A DNA stretch of 64,000 bases from Limnospira sp035615495 (lineage in GTDB: Bacteria > Cyanobacteriota > Cyanobacteriia > Cyanobacteriales > Microcoleaceae). The translations under genes and the position numbers were made by a program. The notes beneath the pieces were generated by a model. The model ran no database searches and had not been told where the DNA came from. It worked only from the letters and a program-made list of their open reading frames with translations. Where the stretch lies: NCBI RefSeq assembly GCF_035615495.1, contig NZ_JAJENU010000517.1:1-64000 (forward strand), written 5' to 3'. Of the stretch, positions 54,876-63,875 are shown piece by piece. How positions within the stretch are numbered: position 1 is the first letter of the stretch; the number at the start of each line of letters is the position of its first letter.

Positions 54876-57800
54876 GCGCTAAAGTATTTAGCAACGGGAT
54901 GATAAGTGACGATCGCGGTCGTTGACTGTTCCGGATAAAGCTGTTCGCTCTCATCCATGTACAACTCGATGCGATCGCTCTTCAACAGGTCCAATTGCTT
55001 GTACTGATCCTGCATATTCGGACAAGCCGGATAGCCGAAACTATACCGAGATCCCTGATAGCGCTGCCTCAAGATATCCCGGATGTTGTCGGCATCCTCG
55101 GCACCGAAACCCAACTCCCGGCGGATGCGAGCGTGCAGCCATTCCGCCATCGCCTCGGCTGTCTGCACCGCCATGCCGTGGAAATAGAGATAGTTGGTGT
55201 AGTCGTCCGCCGCGAACAGCTTCTGGGCGTAGTCCGTGGCGACCTGTCCCACCGTCACCGCGTGCATGGGGAACACGTCGAATTTGCCGCTATCTTTGGG
55301 GGCGAAAAAGTCGGCGATACACAGCCGCCGTCCCGATCGCTGGCGGGGAAATTCAAAGGTTTCGATGGGTTCGGTGGGATGTTCTCCGGCCTGCACTTTT
55401 TCCGGGTCGTAAATCAACAGCGTATTCCCCTCCGCCTGACAGGGGAAATAGCCGTAGACCGCCCGAGGATGGAGCAAATTCTCGGCGAGAATCCGCCCTT
55501 TCCACTCCGCCAAAATCGGATAAACTTTCTCTTCCAAAAAGGCGTCGTACTCTTCCCGAGGCTGTCCCTGCGGCTTGCGGAACTGCCACTGTCCGGCGAT
55601 CAAAGCCTGCAAATCCAAATACCAGAACACCTCATCCAGAGGAATGTCGGCGGGTTCGAGAACCTTCGTTCCCCAGAAAGGTGGAGTGGGGCGATCGATA
55701 TCCACATCCACAGCCTCCGATCGCCGGGTGTCCACTTCTTTCGGTTCGGCGGGTTGGGCTTTTTCCTTCTTCGCCTTCCGTTCCCGGTGGCCGTTGCCGG
55801 TGTCGGGTTCCCCTTCGGCAAACTCGTCCAAAAAGCCCTTCAAATCGTCCCACTTGCCCGCCGTTTTGGCCGGCATCAACTTATCCATGAAGGTGAGGTC
55901 GGAAAAGGCATCTTTGCCGTAAATCACCCGGCCTTTGTAGGCGTTCTGACAGTCCTCATAGACGAATTTGGAGGTCAGTGCCGCGCCGCCGAGGATGACG
56001 GGAACGGTAATTCCCTCCTGGTTGAACGTCTCCAAATTATCCTTCATGAACGCCGTGGACTTCACCAGCAAACCGCTCATGGCGATGCAGTCGGCCTGGT
56101 GTTCCCGGTAGGCGTTGATGATGCTATCGACGGGCTGTTTGATGCCCAAATTGACCACCTTGTAACCGTTATTGGAAAGGATGATATCCACCAAGTTTTT
56201 GCCGATATCATGCACGTCGCCCTTCACCGTGGCGATGACAAACGTGCCCTTGGCGTTATTCCCCGACTCGGATTTTTCCATGTGGGGTTCCAAGTAAGCC
56301 ACCGCCGCCTTCATGGTTTGGGCGGACTGCAACACGAACGGAAGCTGCATCTGGCCGGAACCGAACAGTTCCCCCACCACTTTCATGCCGTCGAGGAGGA
56401 AAACGTTGATGATATCCAGGGGCGGATGCTGTTTGAGGGCTTCTTCGAGGGCGTCTTCCAACCCGATGCGTTCCCCGTCGATAATATGTCGCTTCAAGCG
56501 TTCTTCGACGGGGAGGTTGGCGTCGGCGGAGCGATCGCGCTTGGTGGTTTTCCCCTCAAATAAAGTGGTCAATTTCGTCAGGGGGTCGTAAACGCAGACG
56601 TCCCCTTCAAACTGCCGGCGATCGTAAATCAAATCGCGGCAGACTTCCTGGTGTTCCGGGTCAATTTTCGCCAGGGGCAAAATCTTGCTGGCGCTGACGA
56701 TCGCCGAATCCAACCCCACGGCCATCGATTCATGCAAAAACACCGAGTTCAACACCTGTCGCGCTGCCGGGTTCAAGCCGAAAGAAATATTCGACACCCC
56801 CAGCAGAATGTGACACCCCGGAAGTTCCTCCCGGATGCGGCGGATGGCCTCGACGCTGGCCTTGCCATTTTCCCGGTCCTCCTCAATACCGGTGGAGATG
56901 GGGAGGGCGAGGGGGTCGAAAAAGATCTCCGTGGCCGGAATTCCATAGGCGATCGCATCATTATAAGCCCGTTTGGCAATTTCAAATTTCTTGTCCGCCG
57001 TCCGGGCCATGCCGTCTTCATCGATGGTGCCCACCACCACCCCGGTGCCGTAGCGTTTTGCCAATTCCAAAACCTGATAAAATCGCGGTTCGCCGTCTTC
57101 GTAGTTGGTGGAGTTGAGCAGACATTTCCCCCCCGCCACCTTCAAACCGGCCTCCATTTTCTGCCATTCGGTGGAGTCCAGCATCAAGGGGAGATTCACG
57201 TTGGTCACCAGGCGGGACACCAACTCGCGCATATCCTTCACCCCGTCCCGGCCGACGTAATCGACGTTGACATCGAGAATTTGTGCCCCTTCCTTGACCT
57301 GAGCCTTCGCCAGGGCCACCAACCCGTCCCAATCTTCCGCATTCAGCAGATCCCGGCATTTTTTCGACCCGCTGGCGTTGAGGCGTTCCCCGACGATCAG
57401 GAATGAGTTTTCCTGTTCGTAGGTCATGGTACTGTAAATGGACGCCGCCGAGGGGGTGATTTGGGGTTGGCGCTGTTTGGGTTTGAGAGTCCCGGCGATT
57501 TCTGATAGCGCCTTGATGTGGTCGGGGCGGGTGCCGCAGCAACCGCCGATCACTTGCACCCCCAGGTCTTCGATGAAGTGCATCAGGGCCATTTTCAGTT
57601 CCAGCGGCGTGAGTTTGTAGTGGGCCTGGCCGCCGACGTTTTCGGGCAGTCCGGCGTTGGGGACGCAGGACACCACGAAGGGGGAATGTTCGGACAGGTA
57701 GCTGATGTGTTCTTTCATCAGGTCCGGACCCGTGGCGCAGTTGAGGCCGAGGATGTCGATGGGGTAGGGTTCGAGGATGGTGAGGGCGGCGCTGATTTCC

Positions 57801-58420
57801 GAGCCCACCAGCATGGTTCCGAAGGCTTCCACGGTGACGGACACCATGATCGGGCGCCGCGCGCCTTTCTTTTTGAAGACGTCCTCGATGCCGTTGAGGG
57901 CGGCTTTGATTTGCAGGACGTCCTGGCAGGTTTCGACGATAAATAGGTCTACACCGCCGTCATAGAGGCCTTCGGCCTGTTCCGCGAAGGCCCGCTGGAG
58001 GGTGTCGAAGTCGATGTGTCCGAGGGTGGGAAGTTTGGTGCCGGGCCCCATCGACCCGGCGACGAACCGGGGTTTTTCGGGGGTGGAGAATTCGGCGGCG
58101 ACGCTTTTGGCGAGTTCGGCGGCGGTTTTGTTGAGGTCGTAGGCTTGGTCCGCCAAATCATATTCGGCCAGAACCACGCCGGTGCCACCGAAGGTGTCGG
58201 TTTCGATCACGTCGGCGCCGGCTTCGAGGAATTGCCGGTGGACGGTGGCGACGGCCTCGGGTTTGGTTTTGACAAGGTATTCGTTGCAGCCCTCGTATTC
58301 TTTGCCGCCGAAGTCCTCGGCGGTGAGGTTCTGGACTTGCAGGTTGGTGCCCATCGCGCCGTCGAAGACGATGACGGGGCTCTCGGGGCTGTGGAGGCGA
58401 TCAAGAAATGCACTTTTCAT
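54872..58420 (-). CDS. metH: Cobalamin-dependent methionine synthase
   Basis: Transfers methyl from 5-methyltetrahydrofolate to homocysteine through cobalamin. The full-length 1182-residue protein carries all four modules. The homocysteine domain (about 1-315) has zinc Cys in LGLNCATGPD and VIGGCCGTRPDH. The pterin domain is about 335-600 (FLIVGERLNASGSKKCRDLL). The cobalamin cap and Rossmann domain has DVHDIGKNLVDI with the base-off His near 735. The activation domain is about 930-1170, with GYPACPNMQDQYKQL. The linker around 880-920 is charged (KAKKEKAQPAEPKEVDTRRS). No cobalamin riboswitch is recognised in the 218-base upstream gap to speE. Confidence 0.97.
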   Translation of the reverse strand: MKSAFLDRLHSPESPVIVFDGAMGTNLQVQNLTAEDFGGKEYEGCNEYLVKTKPEAVATVHRQFLEAGADVIETDTFGGTGVVLAEYDLADQAYDLNKTAAELAKSVAAEFSTPEKPRFVAGSMGPGTKLPTLGHIDFDTLQRAFAEQAEGLYDGGVDLFIVETCQDVLQIKAALNGIEDVFKKKGARRPIMVSVTVEAFGTMLVGSEISAALTILEPYPIDILGLNCATGPDLMKEHISYLSEHSPFVVSCVPNAGLPENVGGQAHYKLTPLELKMALMHFIEDLGVQVIGGCCGTRPDHIKALSEIAGTLKPKQRQPQITPSAASIYSTMTYEQENSFLIVGERLNASGSKKCRDLLNAEDWDGLVALAKAQVKEGAQILDVNVDYVGRDGVKDMRELVSRLVTNVNLPLMLDSTEWQKMEAGLKVAGGKCLLNSTNYEDGEPRFYQVLELAKRYGTGVVVGTIDEDGMARTADKKFEIAKRAYNDAIAYGIPATEIFFDPLALPISTGIEEDRENGKASVEAIRRIREELPGCHILLGVSNISFGLNPAARQVLNSVFLHESMAVGLDSAIVSASKILPLAKIDPEHQEVCRDLIYDRRQFEGDVCVYDPLTKLTTLFEGKTTKRDRSADANLPVEERLKRHIIDGERIGLEDALEEALKQHPPLDIINVFLLDGMKVVGELFGSGQMQLPFVLQSAQTMKAAVAYLEPHMEKSESGNNAKGTFVIATVKGDVHDIGKNLVDIILSNNGYKVVNLGIKQPVDSIINAYREHQADCIAMSGLLVKSTAFMKDNLETFNQEGITVPVILGGAALTSKFVYEDCQNAYKGRVIYGKDAFSDLTFMDKLMPAKTAGKWDDLKGFLDEFAEGEPDTGNGHRERKAKKEKAQPAEPKEVDTRRSEAVDVDIDRPTPPFWGTKVLEPADIPLDEVFWYLDLQALIAGQWQFRKPQGQPREEYDAFLEEKVYPILAEWKGRILAENLLHPRAVYGYFPCQAEGNTLLIYDPEKVQAGEHPTEPIETFEFPRQRSGRRLCIADFFAPKDSGKFDVFPMHAVTVGQVATDYAQKLFAADDYTNYLYFHGMAVQTAEAMAEWLHARIRRELGFGAEDADNIRDILRQRYQGSRYSFGYPACPNMQDQYKQLDLLKSDRIELYMDESEQLYPEQSTTAIVTYHPVAKYFSA

Positions 58421-58638
58421 AAGGAGACGGATAGAATCTTTGGGTCAGAGGATAGATTTGGATCTATACTAGGGGGCCGAGGTTCCCCGATGCAAATCCA
58501 AGGGTTGAGATGCGATCGCCAATTGCGGTGGCAACGCCGCGGCTTTCAATAATTTTGGCACAATTTTTGTGGCTCATCCGTCGGACTCGATTTTGACAAA
58601 CTTCTTTGAAGCTATTGTAAAGATTGGGTAAAACCGGC

Positions 58639-59601
58639 TCAGGGGTTCGATGTCGGGGAGTCTTTGAGGATGCCCTGGCCGACTTCTTTGGGGGGATCGC
58701 TGAGGGTGTAAATTCCGGTTTCGGCCGCGATCGCCTCCCGCAGGTAAATCGGAATCTGAAATAATCCCAGCAGGGTGCTGCCGTCCAACATCCGAAATCC
58801 CCCGGTCGTCTTTTCGGCCAGCAAGCGATCGACTTCCTTGGGGTCGGGGCGGGACGGGATGGGTTCGGCGGAAGCTAATATGAACCCCCAGGGTTCTCCA
58901 AAGCTGGGAACGCTGCTGCTGTAAGATTGGATGTTGGGAAAAATTTGGGCGATCGTGTTGGCGATCTTGGCGTGAAAGTCGAGTCGCACCGGGGAGGTCG
59001 ATCCGGCTTGGACGACGAGGCATCCGTCGGGTTGGAGAAGCTTCGCCATCTTTTGGAAATATTCGCGGGTAAACAGGGGAAAAGAAGGGCCGTATTCGAC
59101 GGGTTCGGAGAGGTCGGAAATGATGATATCCCACTGTCGGGATGTGGTGTCCAGGAAGTTGATGGCGTTGTCGATGTGGACGGTGACTCGGGGATCTTCA
59201 AAGACGCCGGCCGCCATCTCCGGCAGGTGTTTCCGGCAGGCTTCCACCACCGCTTCATCCAGATCGACCATGACGGCTTCTTCGACGGTTTTCCAGCGCA
59301 AAACTTCCCGCAATGTCGCCCCTTCCCCGCCACCGAGGATCAGCACGCTGCGGGGATTGCCGTGGCAAATTAAGGGCGGATGGACGAGGGGTTCGTGGTA
59401 GAGAAATTCGTCCCCCGTGCAGGACTGCCATTTTCCGTCCAAAACCAGCGCCCGACCGTAAAGGCCGGTTTCGACGATATCCATCTGTTGATAATTGGTC
59501 TTCTGGGAGGTGAGATAGCGGGTGATGCCGTGGGCGTACATATCCCACGGCGTCATGTAATCGTTGAGCCAAAAGTCCGCTTGAATTTGACGATCTGACA
59601 T
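58639..59601 (-). CDS. speE: Spermidine synthase (polyamine aminopropyltransferase)
   Basis: Transfers aminopropyl from decarboxylated SAM to putrescine or a related amine. 320 residues. The N-terminal beta domain has FWLNDYMTPWDMYAHGITRY and the substrate stretch NYQQMDIVETGLYGRALVLDG. The Rossmann part includes YHEPLVHPPL, SVLILGGGEGATLREVLRW and DIIISDLSEPVEYGPSFPLF (Asp for the amine). Tail residues 285-320 are longer than in E. coli SpeE. GGAGG lies 8 bases before ATG 59601. Amine specificity is not determined. Confidence 0.92.
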   Translation of the reverse strand: MSDRQIQADFWLNDYMTPWDMYAHGITRYLTSQKTNYQQMDIVETGLYGRALVLDGKWQSCTGDEFLYHEPLVHPPLICHGNPRSVLILGGGEGATLREVLRWKTVEEAVMVDLDEAVVEACRKHLPEMAAGVFEDPRVTVHIDNAINFLDTTSRQWDIIISDLSEPVEYGPSFPLFTREYFQKMAKLLQPDGCLVVQAGSTSPVRLDFHAKIANTIAQIFPNIQSYSSSVPSFGEPWGFILASAEPIPSRPDPKEVDRLLAEKTTGGFRMLDGSTLLGLFQIPIYLREAIAAETGIYTLSDPPKEVGQGILKDSPTSNP

Positions 59602-59934
59602 GAAATTTCCTCCTGGTTGTGGGTCAAATGAACCGACAATTCGATTTCACATTGTCGGGATTGGGCGATCGCCCGACTTGCGATCGCAGAAATCCGCTCC
59701 CTGTCCCTTTCGACGGCGACCCTGGGGGTCATTTTCTCGCGAACCCCGGATTTTTGTCAATTTTTTGACTCAAATTTAAGGCGGAATTTTTCGGCATAAT
59801 AGGTTTAAATTCCGGGGGATTTCGTTATTCAAATGAATCCCGGTCGCCCGCTCGCGACCATTCCAAACTGCCAAAAAAGTGATATGATATTAAGTTGGGC
59901 TGCGTGATCCTCCCCGATCGCGAACGTGCTAAAA
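59602..59934. other. Divergent intergenic region between speE and TPR gene
   Basis: About 330 bases. A TATGAT box at 59883-59888 could serve the TPR gene (50 bases before its start), with no clear -35. The rest shows HIP1-like sites and no gene. Confidence 0.4.
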
Positions 59935-61284
59935 ATGGAAAAAATCGACCGTCTCGACATCAATCAAACAGCTATGGTTCGGGTTTTCAATCGGATTCAA
60001 AATACGGCGATCGCCCTGTTGCTGGCGGTCGTGGGTTCGGGTTTTTCCGCGATCGCCATCGCCCAGGAAGACGGGGATGCCCCCCCGGAAGATCTCGGCG
60101 TCCTCGATCCCTTCGCGCCCAACCCCCTGCTGAATCGGGAACCCGACCCCCTGTTGCCCAACCCCCCCGCACCGGGCACCATCCTCGGCGCCGGACAGCG
60201 AGAGACCCTCGCACCGGAACTCGATCGCCTCAATGTGGAAGCCAACGAACGCCTCGCCGCCGGGGATGCGATCGGGGCCTTTGAACTGTGGACGCGGGAA
60301 CTGCGCCTGCGTCGCTATTTCGGGGTGTTGGAAGAAATGACGGCCCTGCAGCGGGTGGGGGCGATCGCCTGGAATAATAGCCAGCGCCTCTACCTAGAAT
60401 TTATCACTGAACGACTCCAAGAAATTTTAGAACAAGAACGCTCCCAAAGCCAATCCGAAACCGTTTTGGCAGCCCTGGGAACGGCATTTCAAACCGTGCG
60501 GGCTAAAGAACCAGCCGTGGAAACCTATCAGATTTTGCTGGAAAATGCGGACGGACGGGATGAGATTTTACGGCGGGAACGGTGGGCCGGCGAAATTGCC
60601 CGAATTTATCTGAACTGGCTGGACTATCCCAACGCCGCCGTCGCCTACGAAGAATTGTTGGAACTGCAACTGCAAATTCAAAACCTGCGAAATGCGGGGG
60701 AACTGGCGCCCCCGCCGCCCCCGCCGCCGGGAGAAACAGAAACCGCCCCCCCCTCTCAAATTGAATCGTTGCGGGAATTGGCATTTATTTACGAACAAAT
60801 GGGGGAATTGTTGCCGGCTATCGCGGCCAGAGAACGGCTGATCGGATATTATATCAGCCAGCAGAATTTGATCCCCGTCCCCGAGCAAAAATTGGCGATC
60901 GCGGCCCACTACGAACAACTGGGAAAATTCCAACAAGCCGGTCAAGCCTATCAAGAAGCCTACCAAGTCGCCACGACCATCCAACAGTTCGACAACGCCA
61001 GTCTCGCTTTAGAGAAATTGGCGAAACTGTACCGCGCCCAAAACCAAATTCAAACAGCCTTGGAACTCTACCAAGCCCAAGTCCTCGTCAACCAGCAATC
61101 TTACAACTTCTATGGCATGATGAACGCCTACGACAACATCGGCGAAATCTACCGGGAACAGGAAGCCTATCCCCAGGCATTGCAAGCCTTTCAAAGCGGA
61201 CTGCAACTCGCCGAACAGTTGAAATATAAGGAGGACTATTTTACCGCCAAAATTGACGAGGTGAACCGGGAGATTTATCGTTAA
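59935..61284 (+). CDS. Exported tetratricopeptide-repeat protein
   Basis: About 449 residues. A signal peptide, NTAIALLLAVVGSGFSAIAI ending near AIAQ, lies within the first 45 residues; starting at the internal ATG 59974 would give a neater signal, so the true start is uncertain. A Pro/Asp-rich stretch (about 45-85) precedes TPR-like helices: NERLAAGDAIGAFELWTREL, PAVETYQILLENADGRDEIL, QLGKFQQAGQAYQEAYQVAT, NASLALEKLAKLYRAQNQIQ, EIYREQEAYPQALQAFQSGL. A Pro run, PPPPPPPGETE, interrupts at about 245. It probably acts as a periplasmic or thylakoid-lumen scaffold. Similar proteins are common in cyanobacteria, without assigned roles. Confidence 0.78.
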   Translation: MEKIDRLDINQTAMVRVFNRIQNTAIALLLAVVGSGFSAIAIAQEDGDAPPEDLGVLDPFAPNPLLNREPDPLLPNPPAPGTILGAGQRETLAPELDRLNVEANERLAAGDAIGAFELWTRELRLRRYFGVLEEMTALQRVGAIAWNNSQRLYLEFITERLQEILEQERSQSQSETVLAALGTAFQTVRAKEPAVETYQILLENADGRDEILRRERWAGEIARIYLNWLDYPNAAVAYEELLELQLQIQNLRNAGELAPPPPPPPGETETAPPSQIESLRELAFIYEQMGELLPAIAARERLIGYYISQQNLIPVPEQKLAIAAHYEQLGKFQQAGQAYQEAYQVATTIQQFDNASLALEKLAKLYRAQNQIQTALELYQAQVLVNQQSYNFYGMMNAYDNIGEIYREQEAYPQALQAFQSGLQLAEQLKYKEDYFTAKIDEVNREIYR

Positions 61285-61762
61285 CCGAAAATCGCAGATC
61301 CCCCCCCGCCCCCCTTAACAAGCAGGGCCGTTTCATTCTCCCCCGAAAAATAGCAGAGGGAGCAGAGGAAGCAGAGGAAGCAGAGGGGGAAGAGGGAAAT
61401 TTTTCGGAATCAAAAGGTATTTTGAACCGGAAAAAAACGGGTTCCTGGCTCCCCCCAACCGTTTTCATCGTCGCCCCCGACCATTTTTAACCGAGAATGA
61501 AACGGCTGGATCATTAACAAGGGGGGAGCCAGAGTTTTGTAGGGTGTGTTCCCCCGCAATTCCCAAGCCGTGAAGTCCGTCAGTAACGGGGGGGGAACGC
61601 ACCGGACTCAGCAATTTTAAAGTCAATGAGATACATTTGCCAATTCAAATCACCTCCCAAAAAATAGGGGTCGCCCCGCCGGCAACCCCATCTCACAAAA
61701 TCCGATCGCGATGAAATACTAATTGTTCGGAATCATAATTCTGATTCTCAATCCGTTCATTG
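61285..61762. other. Intergenic region with repeats
   Basis: About 480 bases between convergent genes, no gene seen. 61356-61390 is an AGCAGAGGA-type short repeat. 61543-61603 is an element bounded by GGTGTGTTCCC and GGGAACGCACC, the same pair as at 27108-27166. Confidence 0.6.
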
Positions 61763-62335
61763 TTACACCTGTGGAGTTCGATGTTTGCGGAAAATGCCCG
61801 TCATCCGAATTCCGGTCGCCAACATAAATAACAGGCCGACACCGACGAGCAGGACGTAAATTGGTTTCAAGAAATCGCCCAAATACTCTCCCTGGTGGAT
61901 GACCATCATCAGTTCTCCGAAATCCGACGACATCCCGAACCAGGTGCGCCCGATGCGATAAGCGATGCCACTAATTGCACTCAGAAATAGGGGCAAACAG
62001 ACGATGGGAGCCAAGATCCGGTGCAGGGTGCGATCGCTCATTTTTTGAGCCGTGGGGGGCGACGATTTTTTCCCCAGCCTGCTCATGGTAATTCCGGTGA
62101 CAATCAAACCGAGCAAGCCCAAACCGACGAGTAAAATATAGAACGGCCGCAGGTCTTTCCCCAAGTAGGTTCCCTGGTGGATGCTCATCACAATTTTGCT
62201 GACTTCTCCGGGCATTCCAAACCAGCTTTTTCCCAATCGGTAAATCACGCCCGTCAGGGCAGAAAGCAGCAGTGGAATAAATAAAATTGGCGCAATTTTG
62301 CGATGAATTTTGCGGAATTTAACTGCATAGTTCAT
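61763..62335 (-). CDS. PepSY-associated-type membrane protein with internal duplication
   Basis: 190 residues with four membrane helices arranged as two homologous halves. Half one has FRKIHRKIAPILFIPLLLSA, LTGVIYRLGKSWFGM, IHQGTYLG, YILLVGLGLLGLIVTGI. Half two has RTLHRILAPIVCLPLFLSAI, SGIAYRIGRTWFGM, IHQGEYLG, YVLLVGVGLLFMLATGIRMT. The pattern H-R-x-I-A-P...S-G-x-x-Y-R-x-G and the IHQG motif resemble PepSY-TM reductase-associated proteins; paired His residues (HR and HQG in each half) could bind haem. AGAGGAACG precedes ATG 62335. It is the last gene of a rubrerythrin-Rieske-membrane protein operon (43-base gap to Rieske). Confidence 0.75.
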   Translation of the reverse strand: MNYAVKFRKIHRKIAPILFIPLLLSALTGVIYRLGKSWFGMPGEVSKIVMSIHQGTYLGKDLRPFYILLVGLGLLGLIVTGITMSRLGKKSSPPTAQKMSDRTLHRILAPIVCLPLFLSAISGIAYRIGRTWFGMSSDFGELMMVIHQGEYLGDFLKPIYVLLVGVGLLFMLATGIRMTGIFRKHRTPQV

Positions 62336-62378
62336 GTTCGTTCCTCTCGATGATTGGCTCACAGGCAGGATGCCCGTG

Positions 62379-62804
62379 CTACGATTTTTTGACCAAAATT
62401 ACATCCCCTTCCTGTTTGACTTCGTAAACGGCGAGGGGTTGGTCTGCCGGCCCCTCCAAGGCTTGGCCGTCGGCGGCAAATCTGGAATCGTGGCAGGGAC
62501 AGAAAAACTCTTTTTTGTCGCCCTGCCATTCGACGGTACAATCCAGGTGAGTGCAAGTCGGATTGAAGGCAGAAAAGCCATCATTTTGACCGATATTTTT
62601 AATCACCACAGCCGGGATATTGGCGTTCAGTAAAACGCCGTTTTCGTCGAAGTTTTCAACCGTACCGATCGCTTGAAATCCGTCGGATCTGACCAATTCC
62701 GAAGCCGTTTCGTTGTCGGTGGAAGAACAGGCGACCAAGGCGACGGGCAAATAACTCGCCAAACCACCCACGCCCATCCAAGTGATAAAATTGCGACGAT
62801 TCAT
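62379..62804 (-). CDS. Exported Rieske [2Fe-2S] protein
   Basis: A 141-residue protein. The N-terminus MNRRNFITWMGVGGLASYLP combines a twin-arginine-like RRNFITW with a hydrophobic stretch and a possible lipobox VALVACSS. The Rieske motifs are CTHLDC and CPCHDSRF, with Cys and His ligands for a [2Fe-2S] cluster, separated by the short TVEWQGDKKEFF. The fold region begins near FQAIGTVENFDENGVLLNAN. Tat export fits a protein that folds around its cluster before transport. It follows the rubrerythrin gene by 96 bases and precedes the duplicated membrane protein by 43 bases. It is distinct from PetC of cytochrome b6f, which is longer and has a single N-terminal helix. Confidence 0.88.
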   Translation of the reverse strand: MNRRNFITWMGVGGLASYLPVALVACSSTDNETASELVRSDGFQAIGTVENFDENGVLLNANIPAVVIKNIGQNDGFSAFNPTCTHLDCTVEWQGDKKEFFCPCHDSRFAADGQALEGPADQPLAVYEVKQEGDVILVKKS

Positions 62805-62900
62805 CGTATTTTTTCCGGAGTTATAGGGGGTCATAAAACGGGGAAATGCGAGTCAAAAAGGGTGCGATCGATTTCCCCGGGTGTCGAATCCGAATTCGAT

Positions 62901-63593
62901 TTAAGAAACGCTCAAAAATAAGTTGTTCGCGGTGCCGCATTCCGGACAAACTGCCAAATTGGGATCGTTGGTGGTGTAGCCGCATTCGGGGCAGACGTAG
63001 AATGTCATGGTATTTTCCCGCCAGTCGTCCAAATTGTCTTTCGCCTGGGCGTAATATTTGGCGTGTTCGGTTTCGGCTTCTACGGCATAAGTGAACGTGA
63101 CCACCGCATCCTGATTCCCATCTTTGCGGGCTTGTTCGATAAATTCCGGGTACATCGTATCCCGTTCGTAGGATTCCCCGCTAATTCCCTCTTCCAGATT
63201 TTCGAGGGTGGATTTCACCTCGGGAGTTGCGATTGTCGCCTCGGGTTTCGCCCCCATTTTGCGGATAATTGCGGCGTGGTTTGCCGCGTGAATGGCTTCG
63301 GCATCTGCGGCCGCCTGGAATAACGTCGCGACCTGTAAATAACCTTCTTCCTCGGCTTTTTTGGAGAAGGCGAGGTAGCGGGCGTGGGCGTTTGATTCGC
63401 CATTGTAAGCCGCCTGGAGATTCTTGAGGGTGGCGGATTCTTGGTTGGATACCGTCTCGGTGTTTTGGGATTCGGATTCGACCGTCGCCGTCGGGGGTTG
63501 GTTTTGGGAACAACCGCCCAACAGGGTGAAAAAGCCGAGGGTTAAAAGGGAGAGTAAAGTGGCTGTGGGTTTGTTGATGCCGAAACGTTTCAT
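62901..63593 (-). CDS. Exported rubrerythrin-like lipoprotein
   Basis: A 230-residue protein. The N-terminus MKRFGINKPTATLLSLLTLG ending LLGGCSQ is a lipoprotein signal with Cys28 as lipid site. After a Thr/Glu/Ser linker, a ferritin-like diiron domain (about 53-190) has the helices LQAAYNGESNAHARYLAFSK, AADAEAIHAANHAAII (E-x2-H) and VEAETEHAKYYAQAK (E-x2-H). The C-terminal rubredoxin-like domain has CPECG at 201-205 and again at 216-220. Rubrerythrins reduce peroxide and are normally cytoplasmic; a lipoprotein form would act in the periplasm or thylakoid lumen and need an electron donor. AGGAGT precedes the ATG. It is first in the operon with Rieske and the membrane protein. Confidence 0.9.
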   Translation of the reverse strand: MKRFGINKPTATLLSLLTLGFFTLLGGCSQNQPPTATVESESQNTETVSNQESATLKNLQAAYNGESNAHARYLAFSKKAEEEGYLQVATLFQAAADAEAIHAANHAAIIRKMGAKPEATIATPEVKSTLENLEEGISGESYERDTMYPEFIEQARKDGNQDAVVTFTYAVEAETEHAKYYAQAKDNLDDWRENTMTFYVCPECGYTTNDPNLAVCPECGTANNLFLSVS

Positions 63594-63875
63594 AACAGGA
63601 TACTCCTTATAAATGGGGTTTTCGATCGCTGTATTGAATGGTGTAGATAGACAAGTTTCGATCGCAGTTGCAGAAAGACATCCCGGACGGCGACCGGCTC
63701 TATCTCTATTGCCTGTTGCCTATTGCCTGTTGCCTTCTAGAGCTGTTGCCTGCCCTCTATTTCCTTGCCTCAGTTTTGAAGAATAAAGACAAAAAGTGAC
63801 AAACTCGGAACGATCGCCGAATCGAAGCGAAAAAAATTTTTTTAAGTATTAATACGGAGCGATCGCGGACTGATA
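63594..63875. other. Intergenic region upstream of rubrerythrin operon
   Basis: About 280 bases with a TTGCCTA-type short repeat (63709-63735) and an A/T-rich tract near 63830-63855. This must contain the operon promoter, but I see no unambiguous box or peroxide-regulator site. Confidence 0.45.

Noticed and set aside
54995..56563. 522-residue plus-strand open frame opposite metH
   Set aside because: Antisense shadow of a complete methionine synthase; no motif or ribosome binding site.
58421..58638. Cobalamin riboswitch upstream of metH
   Set aside because: The gap is only about 218 bases, shared with the speE end, and I could not recognise the conserved B12-box core.
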